DNA of 64,000 nucleotides from Bryobacterales bacterium (GCA_016789905.1 JAEUQC010000213.1:62001-126000); one strand, 5' to 3'; positions 42,769-52,365 are shown, counted from the stretch's first letter. The notes: generated from the sequence alone by a model not told the origin. Numbers and translations: made by a program.

Positions 42769-45159
42769 ATGTCTTTTCGCATCAACACGAACGTCGCCTC
42801 GCTGCAATCCCGCGAGTATTTGCGGCAAACTTCGGAATCACAGGGCAAGACCATCGGGCGCGTCACGTCCGGTCTACGTATCCTGTCCAGCGGTGACGAC
42901 GCCGCCGGCCTTTCGATCGCCAACACGTTTCGAAGTGACCAGGCCGTTCTGTCACAAGGTATTCGAAATGCCAACGATGGTCTGAGCACGCTGCAGACCA
43001 TTGATGGTGGTATCAACAACATCAGCAAATTGCTGGATCGGGCGCGTACCCTGGCCACGCAGTCAGCCTCCGGCACGTTTTCCGGAAGCCGCACGGTGCT
43101 GAACAGCGAATTCCAGAGTGTGGTGACGGAAATTGACCGCCAGGCGCAGGCCATTGGTCTCAACGCTGGCGGTACGTTCGCGAAATCGTTGTCGGTGTTC
43201 ATCGGTGGCGGCCGCACTTCCGGCAGCACCACGTCCACCACGAACGGTTCCGTTGGCGTCAACCTCTCCAACTCAACCGTGGATTCCAAGAGTCTGGGAT
43301 TGCAGGGCGTGCAGGCGCAGGGTGTAGCTTCGGTCGATATCGGCACCGGTTCGGCCAGCACGAGCGTTTCGGCCATCGTCAACGATGCAACCAACGTCGC
43401 ATCGCTGGAAACTGCGGGATCGACCAAGATCTACTTCCGCGGTCCGGGTTTTGCCGATAACGAACGTGTCGAAGTCGCCGTGAATCTGTCCGGGATCACC
43501 GACACCGATACGCTGGTGGCAGGCATCAACTCCGCTATCGACAACGCCGGCAACGCCGCTTCCGCGCAGGCAACAGCCTTCAAGAACGCTGGCGTGAAAG
43601 CGGTCGTGGTTACGGCCGCCGACGGCAAGAAGTCGATTGGATTCACTTCCTCGGCAACGGCGTTCCAGGCCGAAGCCGGCGATCGTCTTTCCAATGCCTT
43701 GCTCGGTAACGTGACTTCCGCGTCCAATCCGACGGGCCTCACCTTGACCAATACGGTCACGGGCGGCTCGGCGACAGCCGCCGCGGCCACCACGTTCGGC
43801 GCAACCGGCGCCGGCACCGTTCAAGTACGCTTCCAGGGCGGCGGGCTCTCCAGCCCCGTGGACATCTCGCTAACGGTTGCCGCCGGCACCACCATTGAGC
43901 AGGCTTTGGCCAGCCTCACCTCTCAGGTCGCCTCCAACAGCGCCCTGCAGGCCGCAGGAATCACGGGCACCACGGCTACCGCCGGATCCGCCCTCGTTTT
44001 CACCAGCAACCGCGGTGAGCGTTTCGAAGTCTCCGCTTCCGGCGACTTGCAGAATCGTCTCGGCCTAGGCAGTTTCCGCAGTGCCGGCGGCGCGTCCGGC
44101 ACGTTCGACTACACCGCGGTGAGCGGCACCAACGGCGCCTTCACCGCCAGTGCGGAAACGTTGGAGTTCTCGATTGGCGGCGGCTCCACGGTCGCTCTAA
44201 CGGTGACTCCCAACGCAGCCACAATCGCCGGCGCCACCGAATCGCTCAACGCCGCGATCGCTGGGAACTCTACGTTGGCAGCCGCCGGCCTGGTTGCCAC
44301 CAATGACGGTACGAACATCACGCTGACCAGCACTAACGGTTCGAAGTTCCGCATCAACACCGTCGGTAACGCGAACATTTTTGGCTTCGCCGACAATACA
44401 ACCAACGTCGGTGTGGCCGATGTCGCCGAGACGCAGGCGGGCAACACCACCGTCAACTCCTTCATCGCCGCCGGCTCTCAACAGACTAGTCTGCTGAGCT
44501 TCACCGGCATTCGTGGCGGCGGAGACGATCAGACTCTGACCGTTGTCGCCAATGACGAAAACGGTGTCGAGCACTCCCTCGCAGTCGTGCTTCGTAACGA
44601 CGGCACGGTCCGCAATGCCGGTACAGTCGACGAAGCTATCGACGCCATCAACACCGCGCTGAAACAGTCCAACGACGCGACTCTCCAAAAGATCGTCGCC
44701 GTCAAAGACAAGGCAAGCGGCGCCGGAGCCGAAGGCATCCGCTTCGCCAGCACGCTCCAGAACTTCCGCGTCGCCGTCGGCACAAATGAAGCCGGCACGG
44801 GCGTGGGCAGCCAGGGTACGGTTGTCACGGCCGCCACGGTTGGAACCGGCGCCACTGCTGACATCACTACGCAAGCCGGCGCCGACCGCGCCGTGAATGC
44901 TCTCGCCGACGCCGTCAGCACCTTGGGCAATGCACAAGCCGTTGTCGGTCGCGGTCAGAACCAGTTCAACTTCGCCGTTAACCTGGCGCAGTCGCAGCTC
45001 ACTAACCTCGCGGCGTCCGAATCCCGGATCCGCGATGCCGATTTGGCTGAGGAAGCAGCTTCGCTGACCAAAGCCCAGATTCTCCTCCAGGCCGGTATCT
45101 CCGCGCTCGCCCAGGCCAACTCGGCGCCGCAGCAGGTACTCGCTCTTCTCCGGGGTTAA
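42769..45159 (+). CDS. fliC: Flagellin 2, large modular type
   Basis: The 796-residue paralogue of flagellin 1 is near-identical at both ends (MSFRINTNVASLQSREYLRQ; ASLTKAQILLQAGISALAQA). It is clearly homologous through the whole centre, with the same four modules at about 218, 350, 462 and 585, so this is a recent tandem duplication of a full gene. Differences concentrate in surface-type residues of the modules. It has its own leader and an intrinsic terminator behind it. The filament may contain both proteins. No cap, motor or export genes are in the window. Confidence 0.95.
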   Translation: MSFRINTNVASLQSREYLRQTSESQGKTIGRVTSGLRILSSGDDAAGLSIANTFRSDQAVLSQGIRNANDGLSTLQTIDGGINNISKLLDRARTLATQSASGTFSGSRTVLNSEFQSVVTEIDRQAQAIGLNAGGTFAKSLSVFIGGGRTSGSTTSTTNGSVGVNLSNSTVDSKSLGLQGVQAQGVASVDIGTGSASTSVSAIVNDATNVASLETAGSTKIYFRGPGFADNERVEVAVNLSGITDTDTLVAGINSAIDNAGNAASAQATAFKNAGVKAVVVTAADGKKSIGFTSSATAFQAEAGDRLSNALLGNVTSASNPTGLTLTNTVTGGSATAAAATTFGATGAGTVQVRFQGGGLSSPVDISLTVAAGTTIEQALASLTSQVASNSALQAAGITGTTATAGSALVFTSNRGERFEVSASGDLQNRLGLGSFRSAGGASGTFDYTAVSGTNGAFTASAETLEFSIGGGSTVALTVTPNAATIAGATESLNAAIAGNSTLAAAGLVATNDGTNITLTSTNGSKFRINTVGNANIFGFADNTTNVGVADVAETQAGNTTVNSFIAAGSQQTSLLSFTGIRGGGDDQTLTVVANDENGVEHSLAVVLRNDGTVRNAGTVDEAIDAINTALKQSNDATLQKIVAVKDKASGAGAEGIRFASTLQNFRVAVGTNEAGTGVGSQGTVVTAATVGTGATADITTQAGADRAVNALADAVSTLGNAQAVVGRGQNQFNFAVNLAQSQLTNLAASESRIRDADLAEEAASLTKAQILLQAGISALAQANSAPQQVLALLRG

Positions 45160-45213
45160 TTCGGTAGCTTGATTCGCTAATCAGAATCTGACTCCTTTCC
45201 TCGAATCACACTT

Positions 45214-45243
45214 GGGCCGCCGGTCTCTGGCGGCCCATTTTTT
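45214..45243 (+). terminator. Intrinsic terminator after flagellin 2
   Basis: GGGCCGCC/GGCGGCCC forms an 8-bp stem with a 7-nt loop (45214-45236), followed by A and T6. It ends the fliW-csrA-flagellin block. Confidence 0.88.
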
Positions 45244-45974
45244 GTTTTTCGTCCATCACCACTTGCACAATGGGTAACCTCGTTTTTCAGCAATTCTTGC
45301 CGCCGGAAAGGACGGCGAAGGGTGCTGGTGCGGATCAGGTTTCTGCCTGCGTCCACAGCCGGTCCAAGCGCTGTGAACGGTTCCTGGAGCAACAAACTGC
45401 GGAGTAGTTTGGCGATCCGGAAGGCCCGTGTGTGCCTGTGTACGGAAGTCGGCCTGGGAGGGCGTCGCGCACCGGGACGGGGGCGGGGCAATGGCAGCGG
45501 GCCATGACCGGGCCGGGCACGCTCGAAACGGGCACCGCATAGCGATGGCCACAAGCGGTAGGCGGCCGCTGTCACAGAAAGAACCCTCCTGGCCCCGGCC
45601 GGGCTTCGTGCCCCGCACAATTCCATTTGAGGAGCCCATCGCTTCGGCCCTTCCCGCGTTTTTGCGTCATTCCGCTAAACGAAACCTATGCAGCGAGCAA
45701 TCGCGGTGCTGCGCGGCCGGCCGGAGGGGCCTGGGCCGGTAGCAAGCCCCATAGACTCCGGTCCTGTCCCGCGGTTTCGTTCAACGATCGCTTTCGTCAC
45801 CGAGGCGGCCGGGCAGGAGTGTGTTTGCAGGCGATTTCGCGCCGCCTCGCCGAACGAAAACTATGCGGTCACATTAGAAGTGCACTTTATTTTCCAAGTC
45901 TTATCAATCTCTTACAGCTTTCGTCGCAAAGTTTACTAGACACACGCCTGTCACCCTCAAAACGAGAGTGACAC
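45244..45974 (+). other. 731-nt gap without a supported gene; start-site hairpin at its end
   Basis: Several overlapping open frames exist here on both strands, but none has a good start site, a recognisable protein or codon use like its neighbours. The last 100 nt become AT-rich (ACATTAGAAGTGCACTTTAT and following), which suggests a promoter region. At 45949-45973 TGTCACcCTC/GAGaGTGACA forms a hairpin with loop AAAAC that ends 1 nt before the ATG of the next gene and covers its ribosome-binding region. It could control translation. An imperfect repeat CGAAAcCTATGC/CGAAAaCTATGC lies near 45679 and 45853. Confidence 0.5.
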
Positions 45975-47990
45975 ATGCCCTACCGCTTCGCCGCATCCAC
46001 CACCGGCCCTCTGGCCGAAATCGCCGGAAGCCTTGCCCTTCCCGCCGCGCTTGCACTTACTTCCCAGGAGCCCCACCACGTCTGGGCGCTCGTCGATTCG
46101 GAAAAACGGGCTTCCCAGGAAAACGCATGGGCCATCTTGCCAGCCACTGTCGCCATTGCCAAAGAACGGTTCCAGCCCGTCTTCGATTCAATTGACGACT
46201 TCCTTCCCGGAATCACCGTCCTCATGGAGCGCCGCGCCCGCTATCGCGCTACCGCCTCAGCCGAGGTTTCCGCCCTGTGGACCAGCCTCGCCGCGCCTGT
46301 CAGTAGCGCCCTCAAAGGCGACATCGGCCTCGACCTTGATCTCGGCATTCAAGCCGACGCCCAGTGGGAGGCCGTCAGCGACTGCTGGTGGTCCATGCAC
46401 CGTCCCACCGGCGCGCCAGTACTTCGCGTCCGGCTCTGCGCGGCGCGCACCAACGCTCGCACGATTTCCGTGAAGGCCGGGGCCTCGGCAGGCCTAGACC
46501 AGGCCACCCGCAACGCCCTTGCCGCCATTGCAGGCCGGCACCGCACCCAACTTCTGACAAAGCTTCGCGATGGCGCCGAGCACCAACTCGGCAAACTCTC
46601 CGTCGCAAAGGAAAAAGCGCGCAAGTTTCTCGACACCTGGCTTGCCCTTCCCGCGGAGGTCCAGGCCGAACAATGGCGCGACCCGGCCGAACCGTTGCTC
46701 GCCCGTCTGAAAGCACTCATTGAGGATCCGGTCCGCGATTCCATCGCCGCCGCCGATCCGCTTACCGCACGCCTGGAATACGCCGCCGTGCGCACACTCG
46801 AAAAGAAGGTGGAAGCATCGCTCGCCGCGCTTTTCGATAAACGCAAGTCGAACACGTCGCTGCTGGAAGCGGATTTCGATTTCGGCGCGAATCCGGGGCT
46901 CATTGACGTTCTCCGCCAGATGCAAGGCGGCGATCTTTCTCCGTTGCTCACCGGCCACACCGCAGGCGTTACACTGCATCGCTGTTCGCTTCGGGATGAA
47001 CTGACGCGCCGCAACACCTTCGCCTGGCGTCTGCCGTTTGCCTCCGGGTTCGTCTCCCGGTCGGAGCGTCTGGCCACGGCGATGGACGCGCTCGACGACG
47101 AAACCGGGCGTGTCCTGCTCGGCCAGGCACGCGCGGAAAGTGAACGCCACACCCGGCACGCCTCCAGCCTGCTTTCCATTGAAGGCGCCTTTGCCGCCCG
47201 CCTCGGTCCCGATGTCACCGTCCATGACCCAGCTTGCCTCCGGGCCACGTTCACGCTCGACATTCGCACCAATCGGCCATCCTCGCTGCAACCGCTGCTA
47301 TCACTCTACGGCGGCGGAACGGTCGATAAACACGCCACCGCATGCCGGCTGGATATCGCGCTTCCGCCGGAATCCATCGAACACTGGCTGGAGCCGCAGG
47401 ACCCGGTGGCCCTTTCCAAGCGCATGCAGCAGGCCTGGCGAACCCTATTGCCGCTTGCCATCGACATGGATGAACTGAGCGCCCAGGCCGCCGCGCCCCT
47501 GCTCGTCTGGGCATCGCTTCCGGTGGCCGCCGGCGCCCGTCGAACGTCAAAAGGGTTGATGCTCAATCTCGGCGACGATCTGTATTGGGATTGGGCCGAC
47601 CCATACCTGTTGGAGGGCATGGTCTGGAATCCGCGCACCCGCGCGGCACTCGACGCGCGTCTGGAGCAGACTCACATTTCCGCCAAGGCCGACGATTTGC
47701 GCCGCGCCGTTTCGAAACCCGCCGGCGCTGCCGTATTCGCCTCGCTACTTCGGACGGAATCTATGTTCATCGAAAAGCTGGCGGCACACATGGGGCCCGC
47801 CATGCAGGCGGGACGCAACCCCGTTGAAACCATGCGGAATCTCAGCAAAATGCTGGCGGCCTTGGCGTCGGCGTTTCACTCAATGCTCACGTCGGTCTAC
47901 GGTCCGGAGCCTGCTCGGGCGCTTGGTCCGCTCTTGCTCTGCTCCGCCACGCCGCATAAACCGGTCGTGGAGGTTACCTGGTCCCGTTAA
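45975..47990 (+). CDS. Unrecognised 671-residue protein
   Basis: I do not recognise this protein. It is 671 residues, Ala/Arg-rich, with no signal peptide or clear membrane helix. Charged helical stretches, such as about 190-230 (ALAAIAGRHRTQLLTKLRDG) and about 265-290, suggest a mainly helical first half. The second half has a beta-like section (ATFTLDIRTNRPSSLQPLLS) and GLMLNLGDDLYWDWADPYLL. No catalytic signature or nucleotide-binding motif is seen. The start ATG is set by the frame and a hairpin lies just upstream. The codon pattern agrees with a real gene. It converges with the NtrC-type regulator, overlapping by 4 nt. Confidence 0.8.
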   Translation: MPYRFAASTTGPLAEIAGSLALPAALALTSQEPHHVWALVDSEKRASQENAWAILPATVAIAKERFQPVFDSIDDFLPGITVLMERRARYRATASAEVSALWTSLAAPVSSALKGDIGLDLDLGIQADAQWEAVSDCWWSMHRPTGAPVLRVRLCAARTNARTISVKAGASAGLDQATRNALAAIAGRHRTQLLTKLRDGAEHQLGKLSVAKEKARKFLDTWLALPAEVQAEQWRDPAEPLLARLKALIEDPVRDSIAAADPLTARLEYAAVRTLEKKVEASLAALFDKRKSNTSLLEADFDFGANPGLIDVLRQMQGGDLSPLLTGHTAGVTLHRCSLRDELTRRNTFAWRLPFASGFVSRSERLATAMDALDDETGRVLLGQARAESERHTRHASSLLSIEGAFAARLGPDVTVHDPACLRATFTLDIRTNRPSSLQPLLSLYGGGTVDKHATACRLDIALPPESIEHWLEPQDPVALSKRMQQAWRTLLPLAIDMDELSAQAAAPLLVWASLPVAAGARRTSKGLMLNLGDDLYWDWADPYLLEGMVWNPRTRAALDARLEQTHISAKADDLRRAVSKPAGAAVFASLLRTESMFIEKLAAHMGPAMQAGRNPVETMRNLSKMLAALASAFHSMLTSVYGPEPARALGPLLLCSATPHKPVVEVTWSR

Positions 47991-49366
47991 GTGTCGTTCT
48001 CGCCGCCGGTCTCCATGCCCATCTGGCCCAACCGGTAGCGAAGCGCGTTCCGCGTCAATCCCAATAGGCGGGCTGCCTGGCTCTTGTTGCCTTGCGCCCG
48101 CCGCATGGCCTCGCGGATGATCGTTTCCTCGTATTGGTCCAGTGTCATTCCATCAGGCAGGAACAGCGTGCCGTCGCCGCCGCCGGCCGCGGCACGCGAC
48201 CGCGGCGCCATGTCCAATCGGATGTCGGCCGCTTCCAGCCGTCCGCCTGTCGCCAGCACCAGCGAACGTTCCACTACGTTTTCCAGTTCGCGCACATTGC
48301 CAGGCCAGTGATACGCCATCAGCTTCTCGGTGGCCTCCTGCGTCATTTCCAGTTCGGCCGTGCCAAGTTCTCCGGCGTGTTTGCGAATGAAATGGTCGGC
48401 CAGGTACGGAATGTCTTCGCGGCGCTCCCGCAGCGCCGGAATGTTGATGGGCAGCACATTCAACCGGTAGTACAGATCCTCGCGAAATGTGCCTTCTTCC
48501 AATGCTCGCCGCAGGTCAACGTTCGTCGCCGCCACCACGCGTACATCGATATGCCGCGTCTTGTTGCTTCCCAGCCTCTCGAATTCCCGCTCCTGCAGAA
48601 TTCGCAGCAGTTTCACCTGAATCGCCAGCGGCACATCGCCAATCTCGTCCAGAAACACAGTGCCCGTATCGGCCAGTTCAAACTTGCCCGGCTTGGCCAT
48701 GTTCGCACCGGTAAACGCGCCTTTTTCGTAACCAAAAAGCTCGCTCTCCATCAGGTTTTCCGGTATCGCCGTGCAGTTGATCTTCACGAACGGCTTGTCC
48801 TTGCGCGGCGAGTGGTAATGGATCGCCCGCGCGATCATGTCCTTGCCCACACCGCTCTCACCGGCCAATAGCACCGTCGCCCGTGTCGGCGCGGCTCGCA
48901 GAACCATGGCGAAAACGTCCTGCATTGGTCCGCTTCGGCCTACAATGCTGTCCAACTGGTAGCGCCCGCCAAGCTCTTCCTTTAGCCGTTTATTCTCCTC
49001 GCGCAGCGCCTGCATCTCCAGCGCCTTGGCCACCACCGCCGTCAAATGATCCAGGGAGAACGGCTTCACCAGAAAATCGGCCGCACCCTTCTTCATCGCT
49101 TCAACGGCTGTTTCCACACTCCCAAACGCGGTCATCATCACCACCGGCAGCCCAGGGCGCGCCGCGTGCGTTTTCTCCAGAAAATCGAGCCCGCTCATCC
49201 CCGGAAGCCGCAGGTCGGTCAGCACCAGATCGGCCCGCTCCGCGGCCGCCAGCCCTTCTTCCGCCGTCGCCGCCTGCTCCACCTCGTACCCGGAACTCTG
49301 CAACTGCAGTTGGACCACGCGGCGCAGTTTTTCCTCGTCCTCGATCACCAGGATTCGTCGGCTCAT
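47987..49366 (-). CDS. NtrC-family sigma-54-dependent response regulator
   Basis: The 459-residue protein has a receiver domain (ILVIEDEEKLRR; phospho-Asp in LVLTDLRLPGMSG; MMTAFGS; DFLVKPF). The AAA+ activator domain has Walker A LLAGESGVGKDM and the sigma-54 contact loop ELFGYEKGAFTGA (about 217), then Walker B TVFLDEIGD and the R-finger region. A Fis-type helix-turn-helix closes it (GNKSQAARLLGLTRNALRYR, about 425-450). It activates sigma-54 promoters after phosphorylation. It follows the sensor kinase by 27 nt on the same strand, so the two form a two-component system. Target genes are unknown; the flagellins are near but not adjacent. Confidence 0.95.
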   Translation of the reverse strand: MSRRILVIEDEEKLRRVVQLQLQSSGYEVEQAATAEEGLAAAERADLVLTDLRLPGMSGLDFLEKTHAARPGLPVVMMTAFGSVETAVEAMKKGAADFLVKPFSLDHLTAVVAKALEMQALREENKRLKEELGGRYQLDSIVGRSGPMQDVFAMVLRAAPTRATVLLAGESGVGKDMIARAIHYHSPRKDKPFVKINCTAIPENLMESELFGYEKGAFTGANMAKPGKFELADTGTVFLDEIGDVPLAIQVKLLRILQEREFERLGSNKTRHIDVRVVAATNVDLRRALEEGTFREDLYYRLNVLPINIPALRERREDIPYLADHFIRKHAGELGTAELEMTQEATEKLMAYHWPGNVRELENVVERSLVLATGGRLEAADIRLDMAPRSRAAAGGGDGTLFLPDGMTLDQYEETIIREAMRRAQGNKSQAARLLGLTRNALRYRLGQMGMETGGENDT

Positions 49367-49393
49367 CCATCCATAATCCCACTACCCATCCCA

Positions 49394-50596
49394 CTACACG
49401 GGCAGCAACACCCGAAACACGGCGCCCTGCCCCGGTTCGCTCTCAACGGTAATGCGCCCGCCGTGCTCATCCATGATTTTCGAAACGATCGCCAGCCCCA
49501 ATCCCACGCCGCTTGGCTTGGTGGTGAAGAACGGATTGAAGATACTCTCACGGTGCTCCGGCGTAATGCCGCTGCCCCGGTCGATCACGGCCACTTCCAC
49601 AAACCCATCCACAGTGCGAGTCTTCACCGTTACGCTCCCTCCCGCCGGGCTCGCTTCCGCGGCGTTCCGCAGCAGGTTATAAAACACACGTTCCATCCAC
49701 TCCCCATCAATCGAAAGTGGCCGCACCGCCGGATCGTAATTTTTGTAGACGCTCACTTCCGGCCGGTCGGCGCTCCGCTCATACTGCAGCACAGCACGGT
49801 CCAGCACCTCGTGAATGTCGATAACGGCGGGCTTCAGTGGCAGGGGCCGGGCGAACTCCAGGAAGCGCGTGACCAGCGAATTGGCCCGGTCCACCTCGCT
49901 CGTGATGTACCCCGTCATTTCTTGTCCAATGCCGGCATCGTCCTTTGTAAATTTCTTCAACATCTCCGCCGATGCACGAATGGTGCCTAGTGGATTCCGT
50001 AGCTCGTGCGCCAGGCCGGCGGTCAATTGGCCCAACGCCGCCAACCGCTCGCTCCGCCGCACCGCCGCCTCCGCCTTCACCAGTTCCTCATTCGCCCGCG
50101 CCAGTTCCTTAGCCGTCTCTTGGCTCTTGCGGGCCTCCAGGCGGTTGGCGTTCGCCAGTTGGAACGTGAACAGTCCCACCATCGGCAGAAACACTGCGCG
50201 CAGGAAGAGTTCCTTCCAGTCGAAGAGGTAACGGCTCAAGTCCTCCAGGTCCAGGAACAGCAGAAAACTCAGGAACGCCGCCACCGCAAGCGTCGTCACC
50301 ACCAGCGTCGCCCTCCCGCTCATTGTTGTCGCCGCGCCCACCACCGGCAGCAGCAGGATCAGGTAGAACGAAGAGTTCAGCGCATCCGTATATCCGATCA
50401 ACAGGTAGCACAGCAGCAGTTTCACCCCTACCGCCGCTACCATTCCGCGTGGCGTTTGCAACACCTGCATCCGGTGCTCCAGAAACTGGAAAATGCCTAG
50501 GCAGGTAAGCATCGTCAGGCTCGGCGTATCCTGCACCGGACTGGCCACCGCCATCGCCGCGAACAGCATCAGCCACACGATTCCCATGCCGCCCAT
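49394..50596 (-). CDS. Membrane sensor histidine kinase, partner of the NtrC-type regulator
   Basis: The 400-residue protein has about five or six membrane helices (about 5-150), a coiled linker and HisKA with the His in GQLTAGLAHELRNPLGTIRA (about 200). HATPase_c follows, with NLLRNAAEASP, DRGSGITPEH and GVGLGLAIVSKIMDEHGGRI. The HELRNP box is of the NtrB/AtoS type, which fits an NtrC-type partner. No PAS or extracytoplasmic sensor domain is seen, so the membrane part may sense the signal. The start could also be the internal ATG 9 nt later. It diverges from the S1-like gene. Confidence 0.92.
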   Translation of the reverse strand: MGGMGIVWLMLFAAMAVASPVQDTPSLTMLTCLGIFQFLEHRMQVLQTPRGMVAAVGVKLLLCYLLIGYTDALNSSFYLILLLPVVGAATTMSGRATLVVTTLAVAAFLSFLLFLDLEDLSRYLFDWKELFLRAVFLPMVGLFTFQLANANRLEARKSQETAKELARANEELVKAEAAVRRSERLAALGQLTAGLAHELRNPLGTIRASAEMLKKFTKDDAGIGQEMTGYITSEVDRANSLVTRFLEFARPLPLKPAVIDIHEVLDRAVLQYERSADRPEVSVYKNYDPAVRPLSIDGEWMERVFYNLLRNAAEASPAGGSVTVKTRTVDGFVEVAVIDRGSGITPEHRESIFNPFFTTKPSGVGLGLAIVSKIMDEHGGRITVESEPGQGAVFRVLLPV

Positions 50597-50643
50597 GGTA
50601 TCGGGCTTTGTGCCACAATGGGTGGAGTCTCGCGTATTGCCCC

Positions 50644-52365
50644 ATGAATCCAGTAAATCCAGTCGACGACCCCATCGAGGAGTCGGCCTCTCAGTCCACC
50701 GAATCCTCCTTTGGCGATATCCTTCGCCAGTTTGAACAGGAACAGTCTGTTGCGCCGGCCGCCAAAGCGGCGGATGCGCCAGGCCCTATCAAGGGCAAGG
50801 TGCTTGCGATCACAGAGGACTCCGTTTTTGTCGATATAAAAGGCAAAGCCGATGGTGTGCTGCTGAAGTCCGCGCTCCCTCCCGAAATGTCCGAAATCGC
50901 TGTGGGCGATCTGGTGGAAGTCACCATCACCGGCCGCAATGAGGAAGGACAGGCGATCCTGTCGCCGCTCAAGGTGGAGAAGCCCAAGGATTGGAGCGCC
51001 CTGCTCTCGGCCTTTGAGGAAAAGCGGAACGTCGCCGGCAAGGTCACGGAAACGGTGAAGGGCGGCGTACGCGTCGATATTGGCGGCCGCGCTTTCATGC
51101 CCGCTTCCCGCTCGGGCACGCGCGATGCTTTTGAATTGCAGAAGCTGGTCGGTTCCGATGTCGAAGTTCGCATCCTGTCGATTGATGTCGAAAAGGAAGA
51201 CATTGTCGTAGACCGCCGCGTGGTGCTGGAAGAGGAAGCCGCCAAGCTGAAGGACGAACGGTTCCAGGCATTGAAGGAAGGCGATGTGGTGAAGGGGCGC
51301 GTTCGCAGCGTCACGGACTTCGGCGCGTTCCTTGATCTTGGGGGCGTTGACGGGCTGCTCCACGTCGCCGACATGAGCTGGCACCGCGTTGGCAAGCCGG
51401 CTGACGTTGTGAACATTGGCGACGAACTGGAAGTTAAGATTCTCAAACTGAATCCCAACACGCGGAAGGTCTCGCTCGGCCTGAAGCAAATGACTCCCGA
51501 CCCGTGGACCGTCGCCGCACAGCAGTTCCAACCCGGACAGAAGGTGACTGGTTCGGTGGCCCGCCTCACCGATTTCGGCGCGTTTGTTGAACTATCCCCC
51601 GGTGTGGACGGATTGGTGCACCTGTCGCAAATGTCATGGTCGAAAAAGGTTCGCAAGCCATCCGATCTATTGAAGGTTGGCGACCAGGTGGAAGTGGTGG
51701 TTCTCGGCGTAAAGCCTGGCGACAAGCGCATTGAGCTGAGCCTGAAAAACGCGCTCGGCGACCCCTTCGCCGAAGCGCTGGAAAAATACAAGCCCGGCAC
51801 CATTGTTGAAGCGCCCGTCACCTCCATTCAAGCCTTTGGCGCCTTCGTCGATTTGGGTGATGGCATCGACGGTATGATCCACATCGGCGACATGGCCAAC
51901 GATAAGCGGATCGATCATCCCCGCGATGTCGTGAAAGAAGGCGAAGTGGTTCGCGCCATCGTGCTCGACATCGATAAAGACCGCCGCCGGATTCGCATGG
52001 GCCTGAAGCAGTTGCAGCCGACGAAGGTGGACAACTTTATCGCCGAGCATCAGGTGGGGGAAACCATCAGCGGCCTCATCACCGATGTTCGCGGTAACAA
52101 CCTGCGCCTGGAAGTGGCCGAAGGTGTTCTGGCCGAATGCAAGATTGAAGAGGCGAAGAAGGAAGAGGCCAAGCCGGCCGAATCCGCCGCCGCTTCGGCC
52201 GACGTGGGCTCGCTCGCCGCGCTGCTCAAGGGTCGATGGAAGGAAGGCAAGGGCGGTGATCCCGCGCCCAAGGCCAGTACACTCAAGCCCGGAATGGTGC
52301 GGACGGTGAAAATCGTCTCGCTCGACGCGGAACACAAGAAAATCGTGGTTGAACTGGTTCCATAG
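50644..52365 (+). CDS. rpsA: 30S ribosomal protein S1-like protein with tandem S1 domains
   Basis: I take the ATG of MNPVNPVDDP (50644; 573 aa). After an acidic N-terminus come at least five S1 (OB-fold) RNA-binding domains: GKVLAITEDSVFVDIKGKAD, the less typical second one with VKGGVRVDIGGRAFMPAS, then VRSVTDFGAFLDLGGVDGLL, ARLTDFGAFVELSPGVDGLV and TSIQAFGAFVDLGDGIDGMI. A weak sixth follows at the C-terminus (ISGLITDVRGNNLRLEVAEG). The layout fits ribosomal protein S1, which brings mRNA to the 30S subunit. A Lys/Glu/Ala linker near residues 500-520 is unusual. Confidence 0.88.
   Translation: MNPVNPVDDPIEESASQSTESSFGDILRQFEQEQSVAPAAKAADAPGPIKGKVLAITEDSVFVDIKGKADGVLLKSALPPEMSEIAVGDLVEVTITGRNEEGQAILSPLKVEKPKDWSALLSAFEEKRNVAGKVTETVKGGVRVDIGGRAFMPASRSGTRDAFELQKLVGSDVEVRILSIDVEKEDIVVDRRVVLEEEAAKLKDERFQALKEGDVVKGRVRSVTDFGAFLDLGGVDGLLHVADMSWHRVGKPADVVNIGDELEVKILKLNPNTRKVSLGLKQMTPDPWTVAAQQFQPGQKVTGSVARLTDFGAFVELSPGVDGLVHLSQMSWSKKVRKPSDLLKVGDQVEVVVLGVKPGDKRIELSLKNALGDPFAEALEKYKPGTIVEAPVTSIQAFGAFVDLGDGIDGMIHIGDMANDKRIDHPRDVVKEGEVVRAIVLDIDKDRRRIRMGLKQLQPTKVDNFIAEHQVGETISGLITDVRGNNLRLEVAEGVLAECKIEEAKKEEAKPAESAAASADVGSLAALLKGRWKEGKGGDPAPKASTLKPGMVRTVKIVSLDAEHKKIVVELVP

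Noticed and set aside
45244..45974. Possible genes in the gap behind flagellin 2 (frames of 60-150 codons on both strands)
   Set aside because: No ribosome-binding site, family motif or consistent codon pattern; frames overlap on both strands as expected for GC-rich non-coding DNA.
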